A DNA stretch of 64,000 bases from Actinomyces sp. Marseille-P3109 (GTDB lineage Bacteria > Actinomycetota > Actinomycetes > Actinomycetales > Actinomycetaceae): positions 2,788,938-2,852,937 of the forward strand of contig NZ_OOHN01000008.1 in assembly GCF_900323545.1 (NCBI RefSeq), in the 5' to 3' direction. Both the position numbers and the translations under genes were made by a program. Positions 33,743-41,902 of this stretch are shown piece after piece; positions within the stretch are counted from its first letter, which is position 1, and every line of letters begins with the position of its first letter. The notes under the pieces were generated by a model. That model was not told the origin of the DNA and searched no databases. It saw only the letters and a program-made list of their open reading frames with translations.

Positions 33743-34995
33743 CTATTGGTGTCCGGTGTGCGGGAGCCGGGTTCGACCTCGCCCCTGGGCAGCTCAAGGA
33801 CGGCTGTCAGCCCGCCCGTGGGGTTGGCACTCAGGTGGAGCTCGCCGCCGTGGGCGGTGGCCACGGCCGTCACGATCGCCAGGCCCAGCCCGTGGCCGGA
33901 GCCACGGGTCCGCCCTCGCCCCTCACCGCGAACGAAGGCCTCGCGCAGCGAGTCGAGCTTGTCCGCCGGTACGGCGGGGCCGTCGTTGCGGATCGTCAGC
34001 CGGACGCCGTCGTCCAGATGCGCCATGTCCACCGTGATCCGGCCGCCGTCAACGTTGTACCGGGCCGCGTTGCGCAGGAGGTTGGAGACGCTCTGGCGCA
34101 GGAGGACCGGGTCGCCCGGCACCTGGATGGCCCGCAGGTGGGAGGAGACGTGCAGGTCCCGCTCGGCGACCTCCGGGGCGATGACGCCCAGGGCGTCGCG
34201 GACCGTCGCCTCCATGTCCACGTTCTCACGAGCCAGCTTGCCGGACTGGGCGTCGGCCAGGTCCAGGAGGGCGTCGATCGTCTCCCGGTTGGCGCGATTC
34301 GTCTCCAGCACCCGGGTGAGTACCGTGCGCAGGTCCTCGGCCGAGGCCTGAGGGTCGGACAGGGCGACGTCGATCATCGTCTGTGTCGTGGCCAGGGGCG
34401 TGCGCAGCTCGTGGGAGGCATTGGCCGCGAAGCGGCGGTGGACGGAGAAGGAGCGCTCCAGGGAGGCCAGCATGTTGTCGAAGGTGTCCGCCAGGTCGTG
34501 GATCTCATCGCGCGGGCCGGACAGCGCCAGGCGCTGGCTGAGGTCGCCCGAGGCGGCCCGCTTGGCCGCCTCGTTCATCGAGGACAGCGGCTGCAGCATC
34601 CGCCCCGCCAGGATCCACCCGACCGTCCCGGAGAGCACCACGAGCAGCGCCAGCGCGCCGACGGCCGAGCGCATGATGCTGCTGAGCAGGTCGAACAGGT
34701 TCGTGTCCACCTGAGTGACTTCGCTGGCCTGTGAGGCCGGCACGGCAGCGGTGTCCCCGACCGGCCCACCGATCTCGATGCTGAGCGTGACATAGCGCGT
34801 GTAGAAGTAGACCAGGGCGATGAGGACCGCACCTGCGGCCGTCACCAGCCCGGCGTAGGTCAGGGTCAGGCGAACCCGGATACTCAGGCGCCGGGGGCGG
34901 CGGAACCGTTCCTCGCGCCCTGGCCGGGCACCGCTGGTGCCGTCGTGCTGCGCCGCGTCGTCGGGCAGAGCCGTCTGCGCCCCCTGCCCGCTCAT
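33739..34995 (-). CDS. Sensor histidine kinase, OmpR/EnvZ type
   Basis: 418 residues. Membrane helices at about 46-66 and 110-132 flank a small extracellular domain of about 45 residues. The HAMP domain is at about 132-185, the HisKA with H-box ASHELRTPLA at about 194-203 (phospho-acceptor His195), and the HATPase has the N-box LRNAARYN, DGPAVPADK and GHGLGLAIV. It phosphorylates the response regulator encoded immediately upstream (4-base overlap). Divergent to it is a lipoprotein/adaptor/MacB-like operon, the probable target, separated by a large dyad at 35693-35770. Confidence 0.92.
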   Translation of the reverse strand: MSGQGAQTALPDDAAQHDGTSGARPGREERFRRPRRLSIRVRLTLTYAGLVTAAGAVLIALVYFYTRYVTLSIEIGGPVGDTAAVPASQASEVTQVDTNLFDLLSSIMRSAVGALALLVVLSGTVGWILAGRMLQPLSSMNEAAKRAASGDLSQRLALSGPRDEIHDLADTFDNMLASLERSFSVHRRFAANASHELRTPLATTQTMIDVALSDPQASAEDLRTVLTRVLETNRANRETIDALLDLADAQSGKLARENVDMEATVRDALGVIAPEVAERDLHVSSHLRAIQVPGDPVLLRQSVSNLLRNAARYNVDGGRITVDMAHLDDGVRLTIRNDGPAVPADKLDSLREAFVRGEGRGRTRGSGHGLGLAIVTAVATAHGGELHLSANPTGGLTAVLELPRGEVEPGSRTPDTNS

Positions 34996-35651
34996 GCGCT
35001 GAACCTGTAACCGGCGCCGGGAACCGTCTGGATGACCCAGGGCTCGCCGAGCTTGCGGCGCAGGTGGGAGATCGTCACCCGGGTGGAGTTGGTGAAGGGG
35101 TCCGCGTTGGCGTCCCAGGCCTTCTCCAGGAGCGTCTCGGCGCTGAGGACCCCGCCCTCGGCCTCCATGAGGACCTGCAGGACCGCGAACTCCTTGGGGC
35201 TCAAGTGGATGAAGCGCCCGTCGCGGTAGACCTCCCGGCGGAAGGGATCCAGGCGCACCCCGTGGGCCTCAATGACCGGAGTGCGAGCCGGCTGGCTGCG
35301 CCGCTCCAGGGCCCGCAGCCGGGCCACCAGCTCGGGGAACTCGAAGGGCTTGGTGAGATAGTCGTCCGCCCCCAGCTCGAATCCGCCCACGCGCGCCTCC
35401 AGCGCCCGTGAGGCGGTCAGCATGAGGACCCGAGTCCTGGGGTGCTCGCTGACGACCCGGCGGCAGACCTCGTCCCCGTGGATCACGGGCAGGTCGCGGT
35501 CCAGGACGAGGATGTCGTAGTCGTTGGTCGCCACGTGCTCCAGGGCGCTGGCCCCGTCGCCGACGACGTCGACGGCCATCGCCTCGCGCCGCAGCCCGGT
35601 GGCGATGGCCTCTGCCAGGTACTCCTCATCCTCCACGACGAGTACGCGCAT
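34992..35651 (-). CDS. Response regulator, OmpR/PhoB family
   Basis: 219 residues. Receiver domain 1-115 with VVEDEE at the start, phospho-acceptor Asp51 (ILVLDRDLPVIHG), Thr in MLTAS and Lys in YLTKPF. The winged-helix DNA-binding domain is at about 125-218 (LSPKEFAVLQVLMEAEGG, NSTRVTISHLRRKLGEP). Overlaps the kinase gene by 4 bases. It should bind direct or inverted repeats near its own promoter; the symmetric element at 35693-35770 is the obvious candidate and would also control the divergent efflux operon. Confidence 0.93.
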   Translation of the reverse strand: MRVLVVEDEEYLAEAIATGLRREAMAVDVVGDGASALEHVATNDYDILVLDRDLPVIHGDEVCRRVVSEHPRTRVLMLTASRALEARVGGFELGADDYLTKPFEFPELVARLRALERRSQPARTPVIEAHGVRLDPFRREVYRDGRFIHLSPKEFAVLQVLMEAEGGVLSAETLLEKAWDANADPFTNSTRVTISHLRRKLGEPWVIQTVPGAGYRFSA

Positions 35652-35692
35652 TGCCCTGTGTCTCCTTCGCTGTGGTGTATGCGGCCGGTCCT

Positions 35693-35770
35693 ACAGCCAA
35701 CCAGCCCTCGTGTTGCCACAACATAAGCGAAATCGTGAACCTCGTGGCAACACCGGTCCCGGTTGGCTGT
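35693..35770. promoter_or_regulatory. 78-bp compound dyad in the divergent promoter region
   Basis: Two nested perfect inverted repeats: ACAGCCAACC (35693-35702) with GGTTGGCTGT (35761-35770), and GTGTTGCCAC (35710-35719) with GTGGCAACAC (35744-35753). The outer and inner elements are 7 bases apart on both sides, and 24 AT-richer bases lie at the centre. It sits midway between the response regulator and the divergent lipoprotein start. Such precise symmetry suggests cooperative binding that controls both promoters. Confidence 0.75.
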
Positions 35771-35830
35771 TCCCCGAACGAACGGGCGTCACCGCACCCC
35801 GACCCACGCGAGCCGAAAGGACCCTCTCCC

Positions 35831-36301
35831 ATGAAGAAGCCCCTCAACACCCGGATCATCACCCGCACCGCCACGGTCCTGACCTGCGCCGTGTGCGCCG
35901 TCGGTCTCATGACCGGATGCTCCCAGGGCTCGAAGGCGGACTCGGCCGCGGCCTCCGCCTCCGCCACCAGTGGGGACGACTACCTGCTCAAGATGGCTCA
36001 GTGCATGCGCGACAAGGGCATCGACGTCTCCGACCCCGACTCCAACGGAAACATGCAGTTCCCCGAGACCGACGCCGCCTACAAGGCCGCCGAGGAGTGC
36101 GAGAAGACCGTCGGCCCCGCTCCGGGGACCGAGGACCTCGCCAAGCCCGAGACGCAGCAGGACCTCGTCAAGGCCGCCGAGTGCCTGCGCAAGGAGGGCT
36201 ACGACGTCCCCGACCCCGAGGCCGGCAAGGGGATCCAGCTCAATGGCGACATCCCCCAGGACGTCATGGGCAAGTGCTTCTCCGAGCTCGGGAACAAGTA
36301 A
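35831..36301 (+). CDS. Lipoprotein of an efflux operon
   Basis: 156 residues from ATG 35831, with AAAGGA 9 bases upstream; the frame open from 35651 has no such site. Lipobox LMTGC with Cys30. The mature part has two similar Cys-bearing units: MAQCMRDKGIDVSDPDSNG and AAECLRKEGYDVPDPEAGKG, each followed by a short acidic segment and another Cys. This is an internal duplication probably held by disulphides. It matches a family found in actinobacteria beside peptidoglycan-binding adaptor proteins and MacB-like ABC transporters, of unknown exact role. First gene of the operon, divergent to the two-component pair. Confidence 0.78.
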   Translation: MKKPLNTRIITRTATVLTCAVCAVGLMTGCSQGSKADSAAASASATSGDDYLLKMAQCMRDKGIDVSDPDSNGNMQFPETDAAYKAAEECEKTVGPAPGTEDLAKPETQQDLVKAAECLRKEGYDVPDPEAGKGIQLNGDIPQDVMGKCFSELGNK

Positions 36302-36384
36302 CGCGGCGCCCTTACGGGTACTGACAGACCACTGGCTCGCGCGGCCGGGCCGCCGCGCAGACACACACTCAGACAGGCATGCAC

Positions 36385-37578
36385 ATGGATCAGACCACCA
36401 CCTCCACTCAGGTCGACGGCGGCTCGACCACCGGCTCGACCGGCACGGTGGACAACCTGGGCGCGGCGCGCCACACCCGGCGCCGGGCCTTCCTGGCCGT
36501 GGGGGCCGCCGCGGTCCTGGCCGCGGGGGCGGGCGCAGGCGCCTTCGCCTCCAAGTCGGGCCCCTTCGCCGCCAAGGCCAAGCCGACGACGTCGACCTTC
36601 AACGGCGCCACCGACACCATCACCAAGGGGGACCTTCAGGGCCAGACCTCCGTGACCGGGACCCTGCGCTACTCCGACTCACGCAAGTTCAAGTCGGGTT
36701 TCGAGGGCATCCTCATCCAGGTGCCCGAATCCGGAACCGTCCTGACCCAGGGCGACGTCCTCTACCGCACGGGCACCGAGATCGCCTACCTCATGCACGG
36801 CTCCCTGCCCGCCTGGCGCGCCTTCGAGGCCGGGATGGACAACGGCGAGGACATCCGCCAGCTCGAGACCCTCCTGCGCGACATGGGCTACTTCGACTAC
36901 GAGCCCGACAACCACTTCAGCTGGGCCACCACCAGCGCCATCATGAAGTGGCAGAAGGCGGTCGGGCTGCCCCAGACCGGGACCATCCCGCTGGGGCGCA
37001 TGGTCTTCACCCCCGGGGACCTGCGCGTGGGGACGGTCACCGCCCGGGTGGGAGACCGCATCGCCGCCGACACCGAGCTCTACGACGTCACCTCCACCAC
37101 CCAGGTGGTCGACGCCAACATCAAGCTCTCCGACCAGAAGCTCGCCGTCGTCGGCACCGCCGTGACCATCAAGCTGCCCGACGCCAACACCACCACCGGC
37201 ACCATCACCTCCGTGGGCACGCCCACCGAGAAGTCCTCCGGCTCCGGATCGGGGTCCGGTTCCGGCTCCGGCTCCAGTGACTCCAAGGAACGGGTCATCC
37301 CCATCACCGTCACCCTCACCGACGCCTCGGCGACCACCAACTTCCAGGAGGTCTCCGTCACCGTCGACCTGCCCAGCGAGAAGCGAGAGGGCGTCCTGTC
37401 GGTGCCGATCGGGGCCCTGCTGGCCCTGAGCCCCGACCAGTACGGCGTCGAGATCGTCGAGTCCGACGGCACCACCCGCAAGGTGCCGGTCACCGTCGGG
37501 CTGTTCGCCGGCGGGCGCGTGGAGGTCTCCGGCGAGGGCGTCTCCGAGGGACAGCGAGTGGTGGTGCCGCAGACATGA
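36385..37578 (+). CDS. Efflux adaptor with a peptidoglycan-binding domain (MacA-like)
   Basis: 397 residues from ATG 36385; another ATG lies 6 bases upstream. A signal or anchor helix (about 33-57, after RRRAFLAVG) is followed by a barrel-sandwich-like strand region. A PG_binding_1 domain at about 145-210 contains EDIRQLETLLRDMGYFD and AIMKWQKAVGLPQTG. After it come beta-rich barrel and membrane-proximal segments ending VTVGLFAGGRVEVSGEGVSEG-, as in MacA/RND adaptors. A Ser/Gly linker lies near 290. It probably couples the MacB-like pump to the wall. Its stop overlaps the ATPase start (ATGA). Confidence 0.82.
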   Translation: MDQTTTSTQVDGGSTTGSTGTVDNLGAARHTRRRAFLAVGAAAVLAAGAGAGAFASKSGPFAAKAKPTTSTFNGATDTITKGDLQGQTSVTGTLRYSDSRKFKSGFEGILIQVPESGTVLTQGDVLYRTGTEIAYLMHGSLPAWRAFEAGMDNGEDIRQLETLLRDMGYFDYEPDNHFSWATTSAIMKWQKAVGLPQTGTIPLGRMVFTPGDLRVGTVTARVGDRIAADTELYDVTSTTQVVDANIKLSDQKLAVVGTAVTIKLPDANTTTGTITSVGTPTEKSSGSGSGSGSGSGSSDSKERVIPITVTLTDASATTNFQEVSVTVDLPSEKREGVLSVPIGALLALSPDQYGVEIVESDGTTRKVPVTVGLFAGGRVEVSGEGVSEGQRVVVPQT

Positions 37579-38288
37579 GCCGCATCCTGTCCCTGCGTGA
37601 CGTGCAGCGAACCTACGGGGAGCCGCCCGTGGCCGCCTGCGCGGGCGTGAGCCTGGAGATCGACGACGGCGAGTTCGTCGCCATCGTCGGCCCCTCGGGC
37701 TCGGGCAAGTCCACGCTCCTCAACCTCATCGGCACCCTGGACCGGCCCAGCGCGGGCACCGTCGAGATCGACGGCGTCGACGTCGGCTCCCTGTCCGACG
37801 CCAAGCTCTCGGCCCTACGGGCCAGCCGCATCGGCTTCGTCTTCCAGCAGTTCCACCTGGCCGACGGCGTCAACGCGGTCGACAACGTCGCCGACGGCCT
37901 GCTCTACAGCGGGATCCCCCGCTCCGAGCGGCGCCGCCGAGCCCGAGCCGCCCTCGAGCGCGTCGGCCTGGCCCACCGGCTCGACCACCGCCCCCACCAG
38001 ATGAGCGGCGGCGAGCGCCAGCGCGTGGCCATCGCCCGGGCCGTCGTCGGCGAGCCCCCGCTGCTGCTGGCCGACGAGCCCACCGGGAACCTCGACTCCA
38101 CCTCCGGGGCCTCGATCGTCGAGCTCCTCCACGAGCTCCACTCTCAGGGCACCACGATCATCGTCATCACCCACGACAACGAGCTGGCCGCCCAGCTTCC
38201 CCGGCAGATCGCCATCCGTGACGGCCGCATCGTGGGGGACTCAAGCCAGAAGGAGATCGTCCATGACGACGTCTACGCTCCGGCGTGA
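37575..38288 (+). CDS. ABC transporter ATP-binding protein, MacB/LolD type
   Basis: 237 residues. Walker A GPSGSGKST, Q-loop FVFQQFHL, signature MSGGERQRV, Walker B LLLADEPTGNLD and switch His ITHDNEL are all canonical for the MacB/LolD/FtsE group, which drives mechanotransmission rather than classical substrate translocation. Start overlaps the adaptor stop by 4 bases; the 3' end overlaps the permease start by 26 bases. Works with the FtsX-like permease and the adaptor in drug or peptide efflux. Confidence 0.93.
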   Translation: MSRILSLRDVQRTYGEPPVAACAGVSLEIDDGEFVAIVGPSGSGKSTLLNLIGTLDRPSAGTVEIDGVDVGSLSDAKLSALRASRIGFVFQQFHLADGVNAVDNVADGLLYSGIPRSERRRRARAALERVGLAHRLDHRPHQMSGGERQRVAIARAVVGEPPLLLADEPTGNLDSTSGASIVELLHELHSQGTTIIVITHDNELAAQLPRQIAIRDGRIVGDSSQKEIVHDDVYAPA

Positions 38289-39522
38289 CCGGTCCGCGGC
38301 CGAGCAGGCCAACAGGCCCGACTCCCCGACCCGGCGGCTCCAGCGCTCGCGGCTGCGCCTGGCCGACGTGCTGCGCCTGGGAGGCACCGGCATCAGGGCC
38401 CGCCCCACCCGCGCCTTCCTGTCCGCCCTGGGGATCGCCATCGGCATCGCCGCCATGATCTCGGTGGTGGGCATCTCGGCCTCCAGCCGCGCTCAGCTCT
38501 CCGCCCAGCTCGACTCCCTGGGGACCAACCTGCTGACGGCCACCGCCGGCCAGGACCTCTTCGGCAACTCCTCCTCCCTGCCGCAGGACACCGTCGGCAA
38601 GGTCCGGCTCATCGACAACGTCCAGAGCGCCTCGAGCACCGGCCTGGTCAAGAACGCGCTGGTCTACCGCAGCCCGCTCATCGACAAGAACGCCTCCGGC
38701 GGCATCACCACCCTGGCCGCGGACAAGTCGCTGCTCGACGTCGTGGCCGGGCAGGTGGACAAGGGCACCTGGCTCAACGAGGCCACCAGCCAGTACCCGG
38801 CCACGGTCCTGGGGCAGACGGCGGCCCAGCGCCTGGGCGTCGTCACGCCGGGCACCAAGGTGTGGATCGGCGGCAGCTGGTTCACGGTGGTCGGCATCCT
38901 CAAGCCGGTGGTGCTGGCGCCCGAGCTCAACAACGCCGCCCTCATCGGTCAGGGCGTGGCCAGCAGCCTGCTAGGGCACGACGCCAAGCCGACGACGGTC
39001 TACACACGCAGCCAGGACGCCGCCGTCTCCACGGTGCGCAAGGTGCTCGCGCCGTCGATCTCGCCGCAGGCCCCCAACGAGGTCAAGGTCTCGCGCCCCT
39101 CGGATGCGCTGGAGGCCAAGAACGCGGCCGACAAGGCCTTCACCAGCCTGCTGCTGGGCGTGGGCTCGATCGCCCTGCTCGTCGGCGGCATCGGGGTCGC
39201 CAACACGATGATCATCTCGGTGCTCGAGCGCCGACGGGAGATCGGGCTGAGACGTTCTCTGGGGGCCATGCGCGGCCACATCCTGGTGCAGTTCATGACC
39301 GAGGCGCTCCTGCTGGCCTCCCTGGGCGGCGCCCTGGGCTGCGTCATCGGTGTCGGGGTGACGGCTGCGATGTCGGCCGCCAACGGCTGGCCCTTCTCCC
39401 TGCCGGTGATCGCCGTCGCCGGCGGGCTGGGAGTCACCATCGTCATCGGCGCCCTGGCCGGCGTGTACCCGGCCGTTCGAGCCTCCCGCACTCCTCCGAC
39501 CGCTGCGCTCAACGCGCAGTAG
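38263..39522 (+). CDS. ABC transporter permease, MacB/FtsX type
   Basis: 419 residues from ATG 38263 (AAGGAG 8 bases upstream), chosen over the frame start at 38218. A cytoplasmic N-terminus carries one helix (ALGIAIGIAAMISVVGIS), followed by a large MacB periplasmic-type domain (about 75-280). Three C-terminal helices make the FtsX domain (LLLGVGSIALLVGGIGVANT, MTEALLLASLGGALGC, GVYPAVRASRTPPTAAL). The terminal 'P-A-x-R-A-S-R-x-x-P-x-x-A-L' is typical of MacB. It forms the membrane part of the efflux complex, whose likely controller is the two-component pair encoded upstream. Confidence 0.92.
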   Translation: MTTSTLRRDRSAAEQANRPDSPTRRLQRSRLRLADVLRLGGTGIRARPTRAFLSALGIAIGIAAMISVVGISASSRAQLSAQLDSLGTNLLTATAGQDLFGNSSSLPQDTVGKVRLIDNVQSASSTGLVKNALVYRSPLIDKNASGGITTLAADKSLLDVVAGQVDKGTWLNEATSQYPATVLGQTAAQRLGVVTPGTKVWIGGSWFTVVGILKPVVLAPELNNAALIGQGVASSLLGHDAKPTTVYTRSQDAAVSTVRKVLAPSISPQAPNEVKVSRPSDALEAKNAADKAFTSLLLGVGSIALLVGGIGVANTMIISVLERRREIGLRRSLGAMRGHILVQFMTEALLLASLGGALGCVIGVGVTAAMSAANGWPFSLPVIAVAGGLGVTIVIGALAGVYPAVRASRTPPTAALNAQ

Positions 39523-39651
39523 AGGCGGCCGGGGAGAGGCGGATCAAGACGTCCCGGCGGGAGACGACTGGGCCCTCGTACCGACGGCGCCGGACTGCGG
39601 TGGCCGACGTCGCAGGAACATGGGAGAGGGGCCCAGATGGACCGGGACCGC

Positions 39652-39687
39652 ACGAGGGCCCCGCACTGAGCAGTGCGGGGCCCTCGT
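39652..39687. terminator. Strong 16-bp hairpin after the efflux operon
   Basis: Perfect arms 39652-39667 and 39672-39687 around GAGC, followed by TCCTGC. Serves the efflux operon (plus) and possibly the convergent small antitoxin-like gene. Confidence 0.8.
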
Positions 39688-39739
39688 TCCTGCGATCAGA
39701 AGACCGCGGTGCTTGGGGTCAAGCAGGCTCTCAGCCGGA

Positions 39740-39922
39740 TCATTCCGTGCCGAGCTTGCCGTCGACGGCGTCGCGGGCGGAGTCGATCTTGTCGTCGTAC
39801 TTGCCGCCGGTCGCCTTCTTGGCCGCGCCGGCTGCGGCGTCGAGCGCCTTATCGCTGATCGCCTCGGCCTTGTCGGAGTTGAGAGCGTCACCGGCCTTCT
39901 TCGCCAGGTCGTCAAGTCCCAT
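39740..39922 (-). CDS. MT0933/Rv0909-type antitoxin-like small protein
   Basis: 60 residues; ATG preceded by GAAGGAG. Sequence MGLDDLAKKAGDALNSDKAE, followed by an Ala/Lys/Asp-rich helical stretch with KYDDKIDSARDAVDGKLG, matches the MT0933 antitoxin family, named after an Mtb protein paired with an SRPBCC-fold toxin (Rv0910). No toxin gene is adjacent here, and many actinobacterial members are found alone, where they look more like general stress proteins (CsbD-like composition). Role therefore uncertain. Confidence 0.75.
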   Translation of the reverse strand: MGLDDLAKKAGDALNSDKAEAISDKALDAAAGAAKKATGGKYDDKIDSARDAVDGKLGTE

Positions 39923-40177
39923 GTGTGTCTCCTTCCGTCGGGTGGCCGGACGTCGGATGACGGCAGCCTCGCCTGAATAGTGCCAGGTTTATGCACGTAC
40001 GTCACCCACGGGGCGTTCCGCGGGTCTTGCCCTCCCATCCCGTGCCTGTTCTCGCCGACGTCGACATTGTGCGCAGCCGGGGACGTTTCCTCTCAGCTGG
40101 GGGCGTTCGACGCCGTCGGGGGCGGGGAACCCGTCTCCGTACGCGTGGAAGGTCCCCGTCGGGAAGCTGTCAGTCCG

Positions 40178-40654
40178 TCACCACTGCCAGGTGGGGCGGG
40201 CGGGGGTGCCGGCGGCGTCGGCCAGGAGGACGGCCTCGCGCACGCGTCGGGTCAGGAGGGACAGGACGAGCCGGTAGGAGTCCTCGACCATGTCAGCGGC
40301 GTCGTCGGAGCGGTAGTCGGGGCTGGTGAGGTCGATGCTCGCCCAGTGCCGCTTGGACTGGTGGAAGCCCGGCTCCACCCAGCTGTAGGCCTCCCGTACG
40401 GCGACGACGTCCTCGGGATCGAGCTTGACGTTGGCCAGCAGCCGGCCGTCGGTGTGGGGGATGAGCAGCAGGAACAGGCGGGTCCCCACTGAGGCCACGG
40501 GGATGTCCCACTCGGGCTTGTCGCCCGCCCAGGCGCCGCGCAGGCCGGCCGCATGGGCCAGGAGGGCGTCGCGGCGGGCGGCCACGGTGGCGTCGTCGAC
40601 GCGGGTGGGGCGGGCCTCGTCGGATTGAGGGGCGAGGCGGAGCGGATCGGTCAT
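40178..40654 (-). CDS. MmcQ/YjbR family protein
   Basis: 158 residues from ATG 40654. A TAGGCT box lies 8 bases upstream, and the open frame extends further to 40723. About 20-130 is a CyaY-like MmcQ/YjbR domain: WAGDKPEWDIPVASVG, LFLLLIPHTDGRLLANVKLD, VREAYSWVEPGFHQSKRHW and IDLTSPDY. Members are small cytoplasmic proteins proposed to bind DNA through a double-wing fold; physiological role unclear. The two conserved features seen in the family, the 'KxxW' region and the 'Y/FHxxKRHW' segment, are both present. Confidence 0.78.
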   Translation of the reverse strand: MTDPLRLAPQSDEARPTRVDDATVAARRDALLAHAAGLRGAWAGDKPEWDIPVASVGTRLFLLLIPHTDGRLLANVKLDPEDVVAVREAYSWVEPGFHQSKRHWASIDLTSPDYRSDDAADMVEDSYRLVLSLLTRRVREAVLLADAAGTPARPTWQW

Positions 40655-40734
40655 CGACGTCGAGCCTACGTTCTCCTCCCGGCCGGCATCGAGGACGCCT
40701 GTTGGGCGAGGCTCCCGGGACACTCACGGGGCGG

Positions 40735-40944
40735 TCAGTCCGGGACGACCTCCAGCAGCTCGCCGACCGAGCACTCCAGGGCCTCGCAGATGGCGCAGAG
40801 CGTGGAGTAGCGGATGGCCTTGGCGCGGTCGTTCTTGAGCACTGAGAGGTTGACGGTGGTGACCCCGACCTTCTCGGAGAGCTCCACGAGCGTCATCCCT
40901 CGGGCGGCCAGCAACTCGTCGAGGTGGCAGACGACGCGGCTCAC
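40735..40944 (-). CDS. Small Xre-family helix-turn-helix regulator
   Basis: 69 residues from a GTG at 40944 that overlaps the stop of the DUF2975 gene (GTGA). The whole protein is one HTH domain of the YozG type: CHLDELLAARGMTLVELSEK, TVNLSVLKNDRAKAIRYSTL, CAICEALECSVGELLEVVPD. Such regulators are regularly paired with DUF2975 membrane proteins and probably autoregulate the pair. The perfect palindrome before the DUF2975 gene (41733-41768) is the likely operator. Confidence 0.88.
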   Translation of the reverse strand: MSRVVCHLDELLAARGMTLVELSEKVGVTTVNLSVLKNDRAKAIRYSTLCAICEALECSVGELLEVVPD

Positions 40945-41723
40945 ACGAGTCCCTCGGTCTCTTCGCGCAGCACGGTGTTCTCCGCGGCCAGGGCGCTGGT
41001 GCGCTGGTAGAGGCGGTGCAGGGCGAGCAGCAGGTGCGTCGCGAGGATGAGGATGATGGTGCCCTTGAGGATCGGCAGGTCGATGCCGGTGGGGATTGTT
41101 CCGTCCAGTGTCAACGTATCCGAGGCGCCGCGGGTGAAGTGCTGGGAGGAGAACGTTGTGCCGATCATCAGCAGTGCCCAGGAGCTCAGCACCTGTCCCA
41201 GGAGGAGCCAGAACAGGTGCCCGCCCCGGGTGAAGAGCTGGTCGACGAATCCCGGTCGGCCCGGGCGGATCGCGGCGATGAACCGGACGAAGGCGACGGC
41301 GCAGGCTGCGATGAGGACGAGGTGGATGGCGATGAACAGGCCGATGAAGAACCGTGCGCTGCCGGACAGCCCGTGCACGGTCCCGTAGCTCACGGAGTAG
41401 CCGGTGATCATCTCCACCGTCGTGCGCCCGAAGGACAGGCGCTGGTCCAGCGCGGGGTCGCTGTCGGTGAACTCCAGGAGCAGCCCGCGGCCGTTGATGA
41501 GGTCCCACAGGTTCGATCCGAGCATGTAGAAGGGGGACAGGCACAGCAGGGACAGCAGGAATGAGGTGAAAGCGAGGCTGCCGGGGCCGACGCCGGCGTC
41601 CTGGCCAGGGGCGATGTCGTCAGCGGCATCGTCGTGGAGGAGGTGATCGACGGCGGCCTCGCCGCCATCGCTGGTGCATGAATCGGTGTTCGAGTCTGAG
41701 GAGGCTTCGGTGCTGGCAGCCAT
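40941..41723 (-). CDS. DUF2975 membrane protein
   Basis: 260 residues. The first about 45 are acidic and cytoplasmic. Four membrane helices follow (about 50-70, 125-150, 165-190 and 222-242), with extracellular-side loops such as RLSFGRTTVEMITGYSVSYG. The C-terminal region (LYQRTSALAAENTVLREETE) is a short coiled-coil. The family's function is unknown; its constant partner is the small Xre regulator that follows with overlap. The pair may act as a membrane sensor with a cytoplasmic repressor, but no signal is known. Confidence 0.82.
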   Translation of the reverse strand: MAASTEASSDSNTDSCTSDGGEAAVDHLLHDDAADDIAPGQDAGVGPGSLAFTSFLLSLLCLSPFYMLGSNLWDLINGRGLLLEFTDSDPALDQRLSFGRTTVEMITGYSVSYGTVHGLSGSARFFIGLFIAIHLVLIAACAVAFVRFIAAIRPGRPGFVDQLFTRGGHLFWLLLGQVLSSWALLMIGTTFSSQHFTRGASDTLTLDGTIPTGIDLPILKGTIILILATHLLLALHRLYQRTSALAAENTVLREETEGLV

Positions 41724-41732
41724 GGTGACACT

Positions 41733-41768
41733 CCATATCGACTATCGATGTATCGATAGTCGATATGG
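41733..41768. promoter_or_regulatory. Perfect 17-bp palindrome, probable Xre operator
   Basis: Arms 41733-41749 and 41752-41768 are exact reverse complements separated by 2 bases, with ATCGAT and TATCGA steps repeated inside. It lies 9 bases before the DUF2975 start codon, so a bound regulator would block transcription or initiation. Confidence 0.78.
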
Positions 41769-41902
41769 TGCGCCTGTGCATCGCGCGCTGTCAAATATCT
41801 CCTGGGGGTCGAGATCGACGTCGTCGGCTGGTGCCGACGACGTCTCGCCGAGGTGGCGCACACGGCCGGGGGCGTTCTGCGCGTAAGGGGGCGGTGGGTC
41901 GG

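Noticed and set aside
36330..36360. GC hairpin before the efflux adaptor as terminator
   Set aside because: Short stem inside an operon whose lipoprotein and adaptor genes belong together; may only modulate read-through.
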